A stretch of DNA of 64,000 bases, taken from contig JANOSH010000037.1 of NCBI GenBank assembly GCA_031415695.1, positions 124,001 to 188,000 of the forward strand, given 5' to 3'. This document shows, piece after piece, positions 42,676 through 50,754 of the stretch. The DNA comes from JANOSH01 sp031415695 (GTDB taxonomy: Bacteria; Actinomycetota; Acidimicrobiia; Acidimicrobiales; Ilumatobacteraceae). The notes beneath the pieces are model-generated. The model searched no databases. It was not told the origin of the DNA and saw only the letters and a list, made by a program, of their open reading frames with translations. The stretch's first letter is position 1; every line of letters starts with the position of its first letter. A program made the position numbers and the translations under genes.

Positions 42676-43740
42676 ATGCGCAACGCCAAGGATTTCTTCA
42701 AACCTCTCGCCGTAGGTGCGCCCGCGCCGGTACACGAGATTGCATTCCGGCCGTCGCGGATGATCCATTTCTTCCCGCCATCGAACGCGAAGATGGTGGC
42801 CAAAATCGCCGATATCGCCCCCACCGTCGATGTTTTGCTGGGCAATCTCGAGGACGGCGTTCCCGCAACCGACAAGGAAGCCGCTCGCGCCGGATTGGTC
42901 CATGTCGGCCACACCATTGACATGGGCGACACGCAGTTGTGGACCCGCATCAACTCGCTCGATTCCCCGTGGGCGCTCGACGACCTCACCACCTTGGTCA
43001 TGGAGATTGGCGACAAGCTCGATGTCATCATGGTTCCCAAGGTCGAAGGGCCCGAAGATATTCATTACGTCGATCGGCTGCTTGCTCAACTCGAAGCCAA
43101 GGCCGGTCTGCGCAAACCGCTCCTCGTTCACGCCATTCTCGAAACGGCCCGAGGCGTGGCCAACGTCGAAGAAATTTGCGCCGCATCGCCTCGAATGCAG
43201 GGGTTGTCGCTCGGACCGGCAGACCTCGCAGCCAACCGGCGCATGAAGACCACACGGGTTGGCGGTGGCCATCCCGGTTACCTGGTGCGCCAAGATCCGG
43301 CCGCCGACAACATCGATGCACCACGCGCCACCTACCAGCAAGACCTGTGGCATTACACCATTGCTCGCATGGTCGATGCCTGCGTGCTCAATGGCGTGCT
43401 CCCCTACTACGGGCCGTTCGGCGATATCAAGGACACTCTCGCGTGTGAGGACCAGTTCCGAAATGCCTACCTGCTTGGGTGTGTTGGGGCTTGGTCGCTA
43501 CATCCCGTCCAGATCGAGATTGCCAAACGAGTCTTTAGTCCCGACCCCAGCGATGTGGCTCACGCCATACGGGTCATCAACGCCATGGGCGACGGCACAG
43601 GCGCAATCATGCTCGACGGCAAGATGGAAGACGATGCATCGGTAAAGCAATGCCGGGTGATCATCGAGCTCGCTCGGCAGCTCTCTGACCGTGACCCCGC
43701 GCTCGCAGCCACATATGGCTTCTCCGAAGGAACCCTGTAA
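42676..43740 (+). CDS. mcl: HpcH/HpaI-family CoA lyase (L-malyl-CoA/beta-methylmalyl-CoA lyase-like)
   Basis: A 354-residue CitE-superfamily lyase. Its N-terminus KDFFKPLAVGAPAP, RPSRMIHFFPPSNAKMVAKIADIAPTVDV and LLGNLEDGVPA, plus TTRVGGGHPGY and MLDGKMEDDASVKQ, follow the pattern of the Chloroflexus/Rhodobacter malyl-CoA lyases of the 3-hydroxypropionate bi-cycle and ethylmalonyl-CoA pathway. These cleave malyl-CoA to glyoxylate and acetyl-CoA (and methylmalyl-CoA to propionyl-CoA). The metal ligand Glu/Asp of LEDGVP and the substrate-binding Glu of ETARGVANVEE are visible. The next gene overlaps its stop (TAATG). Confidence 0.82.
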   Translation: MRNAKDFFKPLAVGAPAPVHEIAFRPSRMIHFFPPSNAKMVAKIADIAPTVDVLLGNLEDGVPATDKEAARAGLVHVGHTIDMGDTQLWTRINSLDSPWALDDLTTLVMEIGDKLDVIMVPKVEGPEDIHYVDRLLAQLEAKAGLRKPLLVHAILETARGVANVEEICAASPRMQGLSLGPADLAANRRMKTTRVGGGHPGYLVRQDPAADNIDAPRATYQQDLWHYTIARMVDACVLNGVLPYYGPFGDIKDTLACEDQFRNAYLLGCVGAWSLHPVQIEIAKRVFSPDPSDVAHAIRVINAMGDGTGAIMLDGKMEDDASVKQCRVIIELARQLSDRDPALAATYGFSEGTL

Positions 43741-44609
43741 TGCGTGACGATCTTCGCCCGCGCCGTTCGGTGTTGTATATGCCAGCAGCCAACGCACGGG
43801 CACTGGAAAAAGCTCAAGGCATCGCGTGCGACGCCATCATCTTCGACCTGGAAGATGCTGTCGCTCCCGATGCGAAGGACCTTGCTCGCCAACAGGCCTG
43901 TGCGGCGGTCACGTCGGGGCTGTACGGCACCAAGGAGCTCACTATCCGTTGTAACGGTCTCGATACGCCGTGGGGTGCAGCCGACCTTGCCGCTGCGGCG
44001 ACGGCTCGGCCGGCTGCGGTGGTCATCCCGAAGGTATCGAGCGTCGCGTATCTCGAACGCATTTCGGCCGCGCTCGGCCGAGCAGGCGCGCCTGCGACTA
44101 CGAAGATTTGGGCCATGGTCGAGACCCCCGAGGCCATTTTCAACGTGCGGGCCATTGCCGCGTTCCCACGGGTAGCCGCGCTTGTCATTGGTACGAACGA
44201 CTTGGCCAAGGAACTGCGGGCCCAGCTGATTCCTGGTCGAGCACCGTTGATGTCGCACCTAGCAACTGCGCTCCTGGCCGCCCGCGAGGCCAGCAAGGTT
44301 ATCCTCGACGGGGTGTACAACGACGTGCGCAATGCCGAAGGTTTCGAGGCCGAGGCACAACAAGGTTTCGATATGGGCTTCGACGGAAAGACACTCATTC
44401 ATCCCAGTCAGGTCGACCCAACCAACGCCATTTGGGCACCTTCCGTTGCTGACATCGAGTATGCCCGTCGGGTAATCGAAGCGTTCGAAGGCGCCGAGGC
44501 CGAAGGTAAGGGTGTTGTCACCGTCGACGGCCGGATGATCGAAAACCTCCATGTCGACAATGCCCGTCGCGTTCTTGCCGTGTCCGAGGCCATCGCATCG
44601 CTCAGCTAA
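43740..44609 (+). CDS. CitE-like CoA ester lyase/thioesterase (Mcl2-like)
   Basis: A 289-residue HpcH/HpaI barrel protein: RRSVLYMPAANARALEKA, FDLEDAVAPDAKDLAR (metal-binding Glu-Asp), IRCNGLDTPWG, VIPKVSS and MVETPEAIFN, then FDGKTLIHPSQVDPTN. It is 1 nt overlapped with the preceding lyase. In Rhodobacter the partner of malyl-CoA lyase is a paralogue, (3S)-malyl-CoA thioesterase Mcl2, in the same superfamily. A hydrolase or lyase role here is inferred from that precedent and the gene pairing. Confidence 0.82.
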   Translation: MRDDLRPRRSVLYMPAANARALEKAQGIACDAIIFDLEDAVAPDAKDLARQQACAAVTSGLYGTKELTIRCNGLDTPWGAADLAAAATARPAAVVIPKVSSVAYLERISAALGRAGAPATTKIWAMVETPEAIFNVRAIAAFPRVAALVIGTNDLAKELRAQLIPGRAPLMSHLATALLAAREASKVILDGVYNDVRNAEGFEAEAQQGFDMGFDGKTLIHPSQVDPTNAIWAPSVADIEYARRVIEAFEGAEAEGKGVVTVDGRMIENLHVDNARRVLAVSEAIASLS

Positions 44610-44666
44610 TCACCAGCGTGAGCAGCCGGGTACGCTGCGGTCATTCAACGCTATAGGGGGCACAAG

Positions 44667-45092
44667 ATGATCTCGAGTGGACCGTTAGAAGACCGTCTTG
44701 CCATACGCGAACTCGTCGAGTCGTACAACGATGCAGTGATGCGTTTCGATCCCGACGACTGGGGTGCCAACTGGGCCGACGATGGCATCTGGTCACTTCC
44801 CGGGCGCGGCGAAGTGGAGGGGCGAGACAAGATCGTGCCGTTCTGGACAGCCGTCATGTCCAACATTGAGGTCGACGGTTTCTTCGCTTCGGGCGGTGTT
44901 CTTACTGTCGTTGGCGACACAGCACACGGCACCTGGTATCAGCAGGAATTTCTACGCGACAAGCCCCAAGGCGACGCCGCCGTCACCAAACGCTTCGTCA
45001 TCGGCGAGTACACCGACGACTATGTGAAACGTGACGGCCGTTGGCTTTTTGCCAAGCGGGTGTACAAGGTCCGCACGATGGAAACCCGCTAG
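44667..45092 (+). CDS. SnoaL-like (NTF2-fold) protein
   Basis: A 141-residue alpha+beta barrel protein of the SnoaL_4/NTF2-like group: RLAIRELVESYNDAVMRFDPDDW, then a beta sheet with EGRDKIVPFW and VKRDGRWLFAKRVYKV. Members are cyclases, ketosteroid isomerases, hydratases or ring-dioxygenase-like small subunits; no specific residues fix the reaction. ATG is preceded by AGGGGG. It lies directly upstream of an SDR gene (6 bp), so the pair may work on one substrate. Confidence 0.83.
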   Translation: MISSGPLEDRLAIRELVESYNDAVMRFDPDDWGANWADDGIWSLPGRGEVEGRDKIVPFWTAVMSNIEVDGFFASGGVLTVVGDTAHGTWYQQEFLRDKPQGDAAVTKRFVIGEYTDDYVKRDGRWLFAKRVYKVRTMETR

Positions 45093-45098
45093 GCAGCG

Positions 45099-45884
45099 AT
45101 GGACACCGACCTACAATTCACTTCTTTAACCGATTTGTCCGGCCGGCGGGCGCTCGTTACCGGCGCGGGCAAAGGCATCGGCGCCGCCATCAGCCGCCGG
45201 TTCGCTCAGGCGGGCGCCCACGTCACCATGGCCGACCTCGACCTGGGCTCGGCCGAACAGGTAGCCGCCGAGATCCGCCATTCGGGTGGTTCGGCTGTGG
45301 CGGTCCTCTGCGACATCACCGACTCGGGCCAGTTGGCAGCGGCCATGGAGCTAGCCGACGGCGGACACGGTCTTCACATTCTGGTGAACAACGCGGGGAT
45401 TTATCCCACAACGGGGCCTATCGACCTTGTCACCGACGAGTTCGTCAGCCACATGCTCGACGTCAACGTCCGGGCACAATACAGCGCTGCACGAGACGCG
45501 GCGCGCCGAATGACGGGCGGCGGCGGCAGCATCATCAACCTTGCCTCGATCGCAGCAGTGCGCGGTGGTGCCAACATCAGTGCGTACACCGTGTCGAAAG
45601 CCGCGGTCACGGGGTTGACCCGTGCCTTTGCCAACGAGCTGGGCAGGCGGGGAATCCGAGTGAATGCCATAGCTCCCGGAATCATCGATACCCCCGGGGT
45701 GCAAGATCAGCTTGCACCGCTACGAGCGGGCGGCCTCGACATTCATTCGGCCATCAAAGCCAACCCGTTGGGGATCGGCGGTCAGCCCGACCATATCGCG
45801 CGGGTGGCATTGTTCCTCGCGTCCGACATGGCTACGTTCGTCACCGGCCAAGTTCTCGTTGTCGATGGCGGTTCCACCGCCTAG
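45099..45884 (+). CDS. short-chain dehydrogenase/reductase
   Basis: A 261-residue SDR. It shows VTGAGKGIGAAIS at 20-32, an acidic residue after beta2 (MADLDLGSA), LVNNAGIYPTTG, the catalytic Ser of IAAVRG and YTVSK (Tyr-x3-Lys), and FVTGQVLVVDGGST. Probably part of the SnoaL-SDR pair. The stop TAG at 45882-45884 forms the start of a short intergenic repeat also found after whiB1. Confidence 0.88.
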   Translation: MDTDLQFTSLTDLSGRRALVTGAGKGIGAAISRRFAQAGAHVTMADLDLGSAEQVAAEIRHSGGSAVAVLCDITDSGQLAAAMELADGGHGLHILVNNAGIYPTTGPIDLVTDEFVSHMLDVNVRAQYSAARDAARRMTGGGGSIINLASIAAVRGGANISAYTVSKAAVTGLTRAFANELGRRGIRVNAIAPGIIDTPGVQDQLAPLRAGGLDIHSAIKANPLGIGGQPDHIARVALFLASDMATFVTGQVLVVDGGSTA

Positions 45885-45926
45885 TGGCGGAGCGCTAAAG
45901 GAGCGGCAGCGACCAGCGACGCCGAA
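45882..45926. repeat. stop-codon-anchored intergenic repeat, copy A
   Basis: TAGTGGCGGAGCGCTAAAG at 45882-45900 starts with the SDR stop codon, and AGCGACGCCGAAG follows at 45915-45927. CCGCC-TAGT-GGCGG around the stop can form a short hairpin. Related copies are at 53771 (plus strand, after whiB1) and 60606 downward (minus strand). Confidence 0.55.
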
Positions 45927-45940
45927 GACAAGCTGGTTGG

Positions 45941-47887
45941 TCAAACGGCAGCCCCGGCCCGCTCGCCATCGATGACGGCCGCATGCGCGCGGCGGGGTGC
46001 CACACAGTCGCCGACGCGTTCGCATGACATCTCGGCGTTTCGAAGCTCGTGAAAGAGCGCATCGAGCGGGGCCGCAGGAACAGCGAGAACCACCCAATCT
46101 GGCCGCCGCTCCAACATCTGCCCCGTTGGGTGATGCAACAGTTGAAGGACTCCGTCGCCGTATCCCATAGGCACCAGGTCGGTGGATTGGCGAATACCTT
46201 TTTCCGTAGCTCGGACCCACCAATTTTCCATGTCGAGCGTGATGCCAAGGTCTTGGCCGACCACCATGCCGTTGGTAACAACCTCGACCTTGCAGCCGCG
46301 GTCGGCGAGCAGTTCGGCAACGCTTGTTGCATGGTGGAACCCGATCTCGTCGACGATCACCACCGTGCCTGCCGGGCTGGCCGAGCCGTCGAGGACGCTG
46401 CGAACATCCACCACATTCATTGCGTCACCTGGAGCCCACCAGGGTCGCGCCGCTACCGCACCGGTAGCAACAATCACATGATCGACACGTTCGTCACGTA
46501 GCAGGGCAACGGTGGCCGCTGTGTTGAGTCGAATCTGCACGCCGAGCCGACGAAGCTCAGTGAGCTGATTGCGGATGAGGTCACCAAACTCGGCACGGTT
46601 CGGAACGCTGGCGGCGAGACGCACCTGGCCACCCGCTTGGGGCTCCTGCTCAAACACCGACACTCGATGTCCGTTTCGAACAGCAGCGATAGCAGCCTGC
46701 AGGCCCCCAGGCCCAGCACCGATAACTGCGACATGCCGGGGGCGGTTCGTGAGTGCTACGGCACCGACCCCTCGAGCTTCGCGTCCGGCGGCCGGATTCT
46801 CGATACAGCCAAGCCAGCGGTTCAGACCCATACGCCCCACGCACTCCTGGTTACACGACAAGCACAGCCGCACATCGTCAGCTGCGCCGGCTCGGCTCTT
46901 CGCCACAAAGTCGGGATCGGCAATTTGCCCGCGTACGATACCGACCAGGTCGCAATGACCCTCGGCCAACGCTCGTTCGGCTTGCATCGGATCTTTGAAT
47001 CTTCCGACGCCGACAACGGGCAGATCGACGGCCTTTCTTATGGCCGACGGGATGAACATGGCGTAGTTGGGCGGAATGTGCATCGACGCCTCGATCATGA
47101 ACAAGCTGGCCGTCGCCACGCCGATCGATGTGTTGATGTAATCGATGCAGCCAGTCTGCTCGACACGTCTGGCGATCTCGACTGCTTCGTCGATTGTGGT
47201 ACCGCCCTCGATGAACTCGTCTCCGCACAACCGCACACCGAGCGCCAGACCGGGCCCGATGGCCTGGCGAACCGCCTGGACGATTTCGACGAGCAGACGA
47301 CACCGGTTGTCGAGCGACCCGCCGTAACGATCGATGCGAGCGTTGGTGGCTAGAGACAGGAAGCCTCGCACGATGGACGAATGTGAGCACTGGAGCTCGA
47401 TACCGTCGAAGCCCCCTTCGACGCAATGCTGCGCCACCAGTGCATAACCGGCAACAATTTCGCCGATCTCGGCGTGACTGACTGCTTTGGGCACCTCGCG
47501 AAACAACGGATCGGCTACGGCCGATGGAGCCCAAACTGGCAACCGGGTGTACATCGACGAGGCTTGACCGCCGTTGTGATTAATCTGGGCGAATATCGGC
47601 ACGCCGTGTCGATGCACGGCAGTCGTGATGCGTTGGTATCCAGCGATAACGTTGCGGTTGAAGCCATGGATGAGCTTCTCGTACGGCCAGTCGGTGGGGT
47701 GGGTGGAATGTTCTTCCGTAATGATGAGGCCGGCTCCGCCTGCTGCGCGGGCCTCGTAGTACGCAACGTGTTGCTCGGTGGGTCGGCCACCTGACGCGTA
47801 GTTGGTGAGGTGGGCCGAGAACACCACACGGTTCTTCACGGTTACCGGCCCCACAGCCAATGGCGACCACAGATACCGATACGTCAC
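45941..47887 (-). CDS. 2,4-dienoyl-CoA reductase-type FadH/OYE oxidoreductase
   Basis: A 648-residue flavo-iron-sulfur protein. The OYE-type TIM barrel occupies about 1-370 (LKNRVVFSAHL-like start, HGVPIFAQINHNGGQ, GFDGIELQCSHSS, NARIDRYGGSLDNR). A [4Fe-4S] site follows with Cys342-x2-Cys345-x3-Cys349-x11-Cys361. Then come an FAD motif VAVIGAGPGGLQAAIAA and an NAD(P)-binding C-terminus. The architecture is that of 2,4-dienoyl-CoA reductase and trimethylamine dehydrogenase. It most resembles proteins annotated as mycofactocin-system FadH/OYE oxidoreductases. Electrons flow NADPH to FAD to FeS to FMN. Substrate unknown. It is convergent with the SDR gene. Confidence 0.9.
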   Translation of the reverse strand: MTYRYLWSPLAVGPVTVKNRVVFSAHLTNYASGGRPTEQHVAYYEARAAGGAGLIITEEHSTHPTDWPYEKLIHGFNRNVIAGYQRITTAVHRHGVPIFAQINHNGGQASSMYTRLPVWAPSAVADPLFREVPKAVSHAEIGEIVAGYALVAQHCVEGGFDGIELQCSHSSIVRGFLSLATNARIDRYGGSLDNRCRLLVEIVQAVRQAIGPGLALGVRLCGDEFIEGGTTIDEAVEIARRVEQTGCIDYINTSIGVATASLFMIEASMHIPPNYAMFIPSAIRKAVDLPVVGVGRFKDPMQAERALAEGHCDLVGIVRGQIADPDFVAKSRAGAADDVRLCLSCNQECVGRMGLNRWLGCIENPAAGREARGVGAVALTNRPRHVAVIGAGPGGLQAAIAAVRNGHRVSVFEQEPQAGGQVRLAASVPNRAEFGDLIRNQLTELRRLGVQIRLNTAATVALLRDERVDHVIVATGAVAARPWWAPGDAMNVVDVRSVLDGSASPAGTVVIVDEIGFHHATSVAELLADRGCKVEVVTNGMVVGQDLGITLDMENWWVRATEKGIRQSTDLVPMGYGDGVLQLLHHPTGQMLERRPDWVVLAVPAAPLDALFHELRNAEMSCERVGDCVAPRRAHAAVIDGERAGAAV

Positions 47888-47957
47888 GGCTCAAGGTTAG
47901 GCGGCTCCTGGGGCAACTGCATGTTGAAGACGGCGTCGGCCCTATACCCTTGTGCGC

Positions 47958-48038
47958 ATGATCATCTCTATTCATCTCAGTTGCGCTCCTGCGCACACGG
48001 TTCGGCGGCGCCCGTTCCCCGTGTGCGCATGCGAGTGA
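47958..48038 (+). CDS. possible leaderless small ORF upstream of the GNAT-Nudix gene
   Basis: An ATG at 47958 lies 7 nt after TACCCT (47945-47950). It opens a 26-codon frame, MIISIHLSCAPAHTVRRRPF and six further residues ending CACE, with three Cys codons (9, 23, 25). The stop overlaps the ATG of the GNAT-Nudix gene at 48029 by 10 nt. Cys-containing leaderless small ORFs that control a downstream gene are known in mycobacteria, but this one is predicted from position only. Confidence 0.35.
   Translation: MIISIHLSCAPAHTVRRRPFPVCACE
47991..48028 (+). promoter_or_regulatory. inverted repeat abutting the GNAT-Nudix start codon
   Basis: GCGCACACGG (47991-48000) and CCGTGTGCGC (48019-48028) are perfect 10-bp arms with an 18-nt loop. 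The second arm ends at the base before ATG 48029, and both arms lie inside the small ORF. In RNA this hairpin would block the start region, so translation of the small ORF could open it. Confidence 0.45.
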
Positions 48039-49003
48039 GTGTTCTTGCGCTTCGTACCGCTCAACCAACCGATATCGCGGCAATCGTCGAGGTAACTCGA
48101 CGTAGCAAAGCCCAAGGGCTTCCGTATTTGCCCGTTTTGCACACTCCAGACGAAGACATCGAGTTTTTCGGACGGTACGTACACGACGGTGTCGCCACGT
48201 TGGCAACTATCGACCGTCGCGTCGTTGGGTACAGCGCAGTCACCCAAACCCACCTTGACCAACTCTACGTAGCGCCCGAGTGGTGGAGCCTTGGCATCGG
48301 TACGGCGCTACTGCGCCGCGCCATGTCGCAACGCCCCGATGGGCTCCAACTGTGGGCGTTTCGGCGCAACACCCGCGCAACGTCGTTCTATGTACGTCAC
48401 GGTTTCTCCGTAGTCGAAACGACGAACGGCGAGGGCAACGAGGAACGCGAACCCGACGCTCGTTTGCACTGGCCTGGAGGCCATGTCGAGCCGCCCGACT
48501 CGTACGAATTCCGAGAGGGCACTCGCGTCCGCCGAGCGGTACGAGGCGTCATTGTCGATCCCGACGACAATGTGCTGCTCGCCCAATGGCAACGACCCGA
48601 ATTCGACAAGGCCCGGTGGATCTTGCCCGGCGGCGGAGTAAAGATCGGCGAAACACTCGACGAAGCGTTGCGACGCGAGCTTCACGAGGAAACCGGCATT
48701 GTGGTCACCCGCCCGATGCCCTTGATCTGGGTGCTCACAACACGGGTGGTTGGTGCCAGCACCCGATGGGGCGGCCAAGTCAACCATATCTTTCTCATTC
48801 GAGCTCCGCATTTCGACCCGGTTCCCGGAATGTCACCCGAGGAACTGGCGAGAGAGAACATGGTGGGTCTCTCCTGGTGGAGCCCAGCCGAACTTGCGGC
48901 GCAGCCCGATGCACTTGGCCCGCGTCCTGTTCCTGCGCTACTCGATGATCTGCGCCGTCACGGACCTCCGGCAAAACCGTTGGTTCTCGACGTACGATCG
49001 TGA
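48029..49003 (+). CDS. GNAT acetyltransferase-Nudix hydrolase fusion
   Basis: A 324-residue two-domain protein. Residues about 5-140 are a GNAT fold (LRTAQPTDIAAIVEVTRRSK, VAPEWWSLGIGTALLRRA as the acetyl-CoA loop, ATSFYVRHGF). Residues about 170-320 are a Nudix domain with the box GGGVKIGETLDEALRRELHEETG, here complete with REUxEExG. Nudix enzymes cut diphosphates such as modified nucleotides or NAD derivatives. The fusion may act on a single metabolite, but none is known. ATG 48029 is chosen because the GNAT domain begins there; upstream there is a small ORF and hairpin. Confidence 0.87.
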   Translation: MRVSVLALRTAQPTDIAAIVEVTRRSKAQGLPYLPVLHTPDEDIEFFGRYVHDGVATLATIDRRVVGYSAVTQTHLDQLYVAPEWWSLGIGTALLRRAMSQRPDGLQLWAFRRNTRATSFYVRHGFSVVETTNGEGNEEREPDARLHWPGGHVEPPDSYEFREGTRVRRAVRGVIVDPDDNVLLAQWQRPEFDKARWILPGGGVKIGETLDEALRRELHEETGIVVTRPMPLIWVLTTRVVGASTRWGGQVNHIFLIRAPHFDPVPGMSPEELARENMVGLSWWSPAELAAQPDALGPRPVPALLDDLRRHGPPAKPLVLDVRS

Positions 49004-49009
49004 TGGGAG

Positions 49010-49651
49010 CTACCGGTCGTGCCACAGCGTTGCCTGGTAATCAGCTTCCAGCATTGAGGTCGTGCGTGTTCCATCGGCATCGTCGTCGATGCCTACGGCG
49101 GCGTTGAAGATGCAACCTGACGACACCATGTTTGTGGTATCGGGCCACACCGTTGGGTCCCAGATTCCGGAACGGCGGATGGCCTTCGCACAATGTAGGA
49201 ACGTTTCGGTGACTTGGACCGCCAAAACAACCTTGGGCTCGCGACCGTCGATTACACACTGCGACAGCAACGTAGGGTCGGTCGACACATAGCCGCGACC
49301 GTTGACTCGAAGCATTTCTCCGACCGCTGGAGTGAGAAACATGAGGCCAATGGCGGTGTCTCGAACAACGTTAGTGAACGTATCGAGTCGGTTGTTGCCC
49401 GGCAATTCCCCCATGATCAACCGGTTGTCGTCGAGGACCTGCACGAAGCCTGGTGGCCCTCCCTTCGGCGACACATCACAGGTGCCATCGGGGTTGTGGG
49501 TTCCAATGAGCACGAACGGCGAGTGAGCGATGAACGATCGGCAGCCAGCGTCGAGGTGCCCGATTTCCTTGCCAACGGCACCAAAGGACGGTTTGCGGAA
49601 GAGCCCTCGGAGTTCCTCGACACTGGACACGACATTTTCGAATGCAGCCAT
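49010..49651 (-). CDS. pyridoxamine 5'-phosphate oxidase-like (MSMEG_1061-type) split-barrel protein
   Basis: About 213 residues with the flavin-binding split barrel of the PNPOx family. Recognisable are FIAHSPFVLIGTHNPDGTCDVSPKGGPPGFV near 40, LIMGELPGNNRLDTFTNVV and VGLMFLTPAVGEMLRVNGR. The group (TIGR04025-like) binds FMN or F420 in actinobacteria, with unknown substrate. The start at 49651 (MAAFENVV) is chosen; another ATG lies two codons upstream. It is separated from etfA by a hairpin and tandem repeat. Confidence 0.82.
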   Translation of the reverse strand: MAAFENVVSSVEELRGLFRKPSFGAVGKEIGHLDAGCRSFIAHSPFVLIGTHNPDGTCDVSPKGGPPGFVQVLDDNRLIMGELPGNNRLDTFTNVVRDTAIGLMFLTPAVGEMLRVNGRGYVSTDPTLLSQCVIDGREPKVVLAVQVTETFLHCAKAIRRSGIWDPTVWPDTTNMVSSGCIFNAAVGIDDDADGTRTTSMLEADYQATLWHDR

Positions 49652-49689
49652 GTGCATAGTCTGACGCACGGAGCCGACCGCAACCCAGT

Positions 49690-49745
49690 CCGACTCAGAG
49701 TCGAAAAGGTGTGCGTTTTGTGGCACCTTTTCGACTCTGAGTCGG
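49690..49745. repeat. perfect 22-bp-arm inverted repeat
   Basis: The sequence from 49690 to 49711 is the exact reverse complement of 49724 to 49745, with a 12-nt loop (TGCGTTTTGTGG). Each arm contains a smaller palindrome GACTCAGAGTC. It lies between etfA and the PNPOx-like gene, both on the minus strand. There is no U-run after it, so it is more like a mobile or structural element than a plain terminator. Confidence 0.85.
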
Positions 49746-49799
49746 GTGGACAGCGGGTCGACAGCGAGTGGACAGCGAGTGGACAGCGAGTCCTCAGCG
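49745..49799. repeat. five 11-bp tandem repeats
   Basis: Five contiguous 11-bp units of the form RGTSGACAGCG: GGTGGACAGCG, GGTCGACAGCG, AGTGGACAGCG twice, and AGTCCTCAGCG (diverged). They end one base before the etfA stop codon. The 11-bp period matches one turn of DNA. Confidence 0.85.
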
Positions 49800-49800
49800 G

Positions 49801-50754
49801 TTAGCCGCGGGCTTTGAGTGCTTCGATGAGCTTGGGAAGCACTTTGTGCACGTCGCCGACAATGCCGAGATCGGCAATGCCGAAGATGGGCGCTTCTTTG
49901 TCCTTGTTGATGGCGATGATGTTCTTTGCACCCTTCATACCCACCATGTGCTGCGTAGCTCCAGAAATGCCACAGGCGATATACACAGATGGCTTGACGA
50001 CCTTGCCGGTCTGGCCAACCTGGTAGCTGTACGGCACCCAGCCGGCATCGACGATGGCCCGGCTGGCAGCTGGGGCACCCTTCAAGATCTTGGCGAGGGA
50101 CTCGATCATTTCGTACTTTGCTGCCTCGCCCAGTCCGCGTCCGCCCGAAACCACAATTGCTGCTTCGTCGAGCTTTGGACCAGATGACTCCTCGACGTGC
50201 ACTGCGGTGACACGCGCTGCACCTGTTGCGTCAGCGTCGGGGACGGCGACCGCTATGACCGTACCTGCGCCAGCACCGCCTGCTTCAGCAACGAAGCTCT
50301 TGGGTCGGAACATGGCGATATGTGGTCCGGTGCCGGTGAAGGTGGTGGTTACCATGACGTTGCCGCCGAAGACGGGCGTGGTCACGTTGACGCTGCCGTC
50401 TGTCGAGATTTCTACGTTGTTCGTCAGAACGGTCTTGTCGAGCTTGACCGACAGTCGAGATGCAATGTCGCGCGCACCGTACGTCATTGGCATCATGATG
50501 AGGTCGGGAGCGTTGCCACCCGCGATCAATGCTTGCATGGCGGCCGACACGGCCGGGCCAGGCAGCCTGCCAGCGAGGTCGCCAGTGGCCAAGACCGTCG
50601 CTGCGCCGTGTGCGCCCAGAGCGGCGGCGGCGTTGCCTACGTCACCGGCAACAAACGCGGCGACCGTCCCAAGCGAACGCGCTTTCGTGAGCAATTCGAG
50701 TGTGCCAGTGGTGGGGGCACCATCGGTGATTTCGGCGTATACCCAGATGTTCAT
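49801..50754 (-). CDS. etfA: electron transfer flavoprotein alpha subunit
   Basis: A 317-residue standard EtfA. The N-terminal part is a Rossmann-like domain (IWVYAEITDG), and the C-terminal FAD domain has GGRGLGEAAKYEMIESLA, SRAIVDAGWVPYSYQVGQTG, KPSVYIACGISGATQHMVGMK and AINKDKEAPIFGIADLGIVGD. It accepts electrons from acyl-CoA dehydrogenases and passes them to the quinone pool. The start overlaps the etfB stop (TGATG). The window therefore has two ETF systems. Confidence 0.93.
   Translation of the reverse strand: MNIWVYAEITDGAPTTGTLELLTKARSLGTVAAFVAGDVGNAAAALGAHGAATVLATGDLAGRLPGPAVSAAMQALIAGGNAPDLIMMPMTYGARDIASRLSVKLDKTVLTNNVEISTDGSVNVTTPVFGGNVMVTTTFTGTGPHIAMFRPKSFVAEAGGAGAGTVIAVAVPDADATGAARVTAVHVEESSGPKLDEAAIVVSGGRGLGEAAKYEMIESLAKILKGAPAASRAIVDAGWVPYSYQVGQTGKVVKPSVYIACGISGATQHMVGMKGAKNIIAINKDKEAPIFGIADLGIVGDVHKVLPKLIEALKARG

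Noticed and set aside
49690..49745. Simple rho-independent terminator
   Set aside because: The stem is very long and perfect, but no U-run follows on the strand of either neighbour, and tandem repeats adjoin it.
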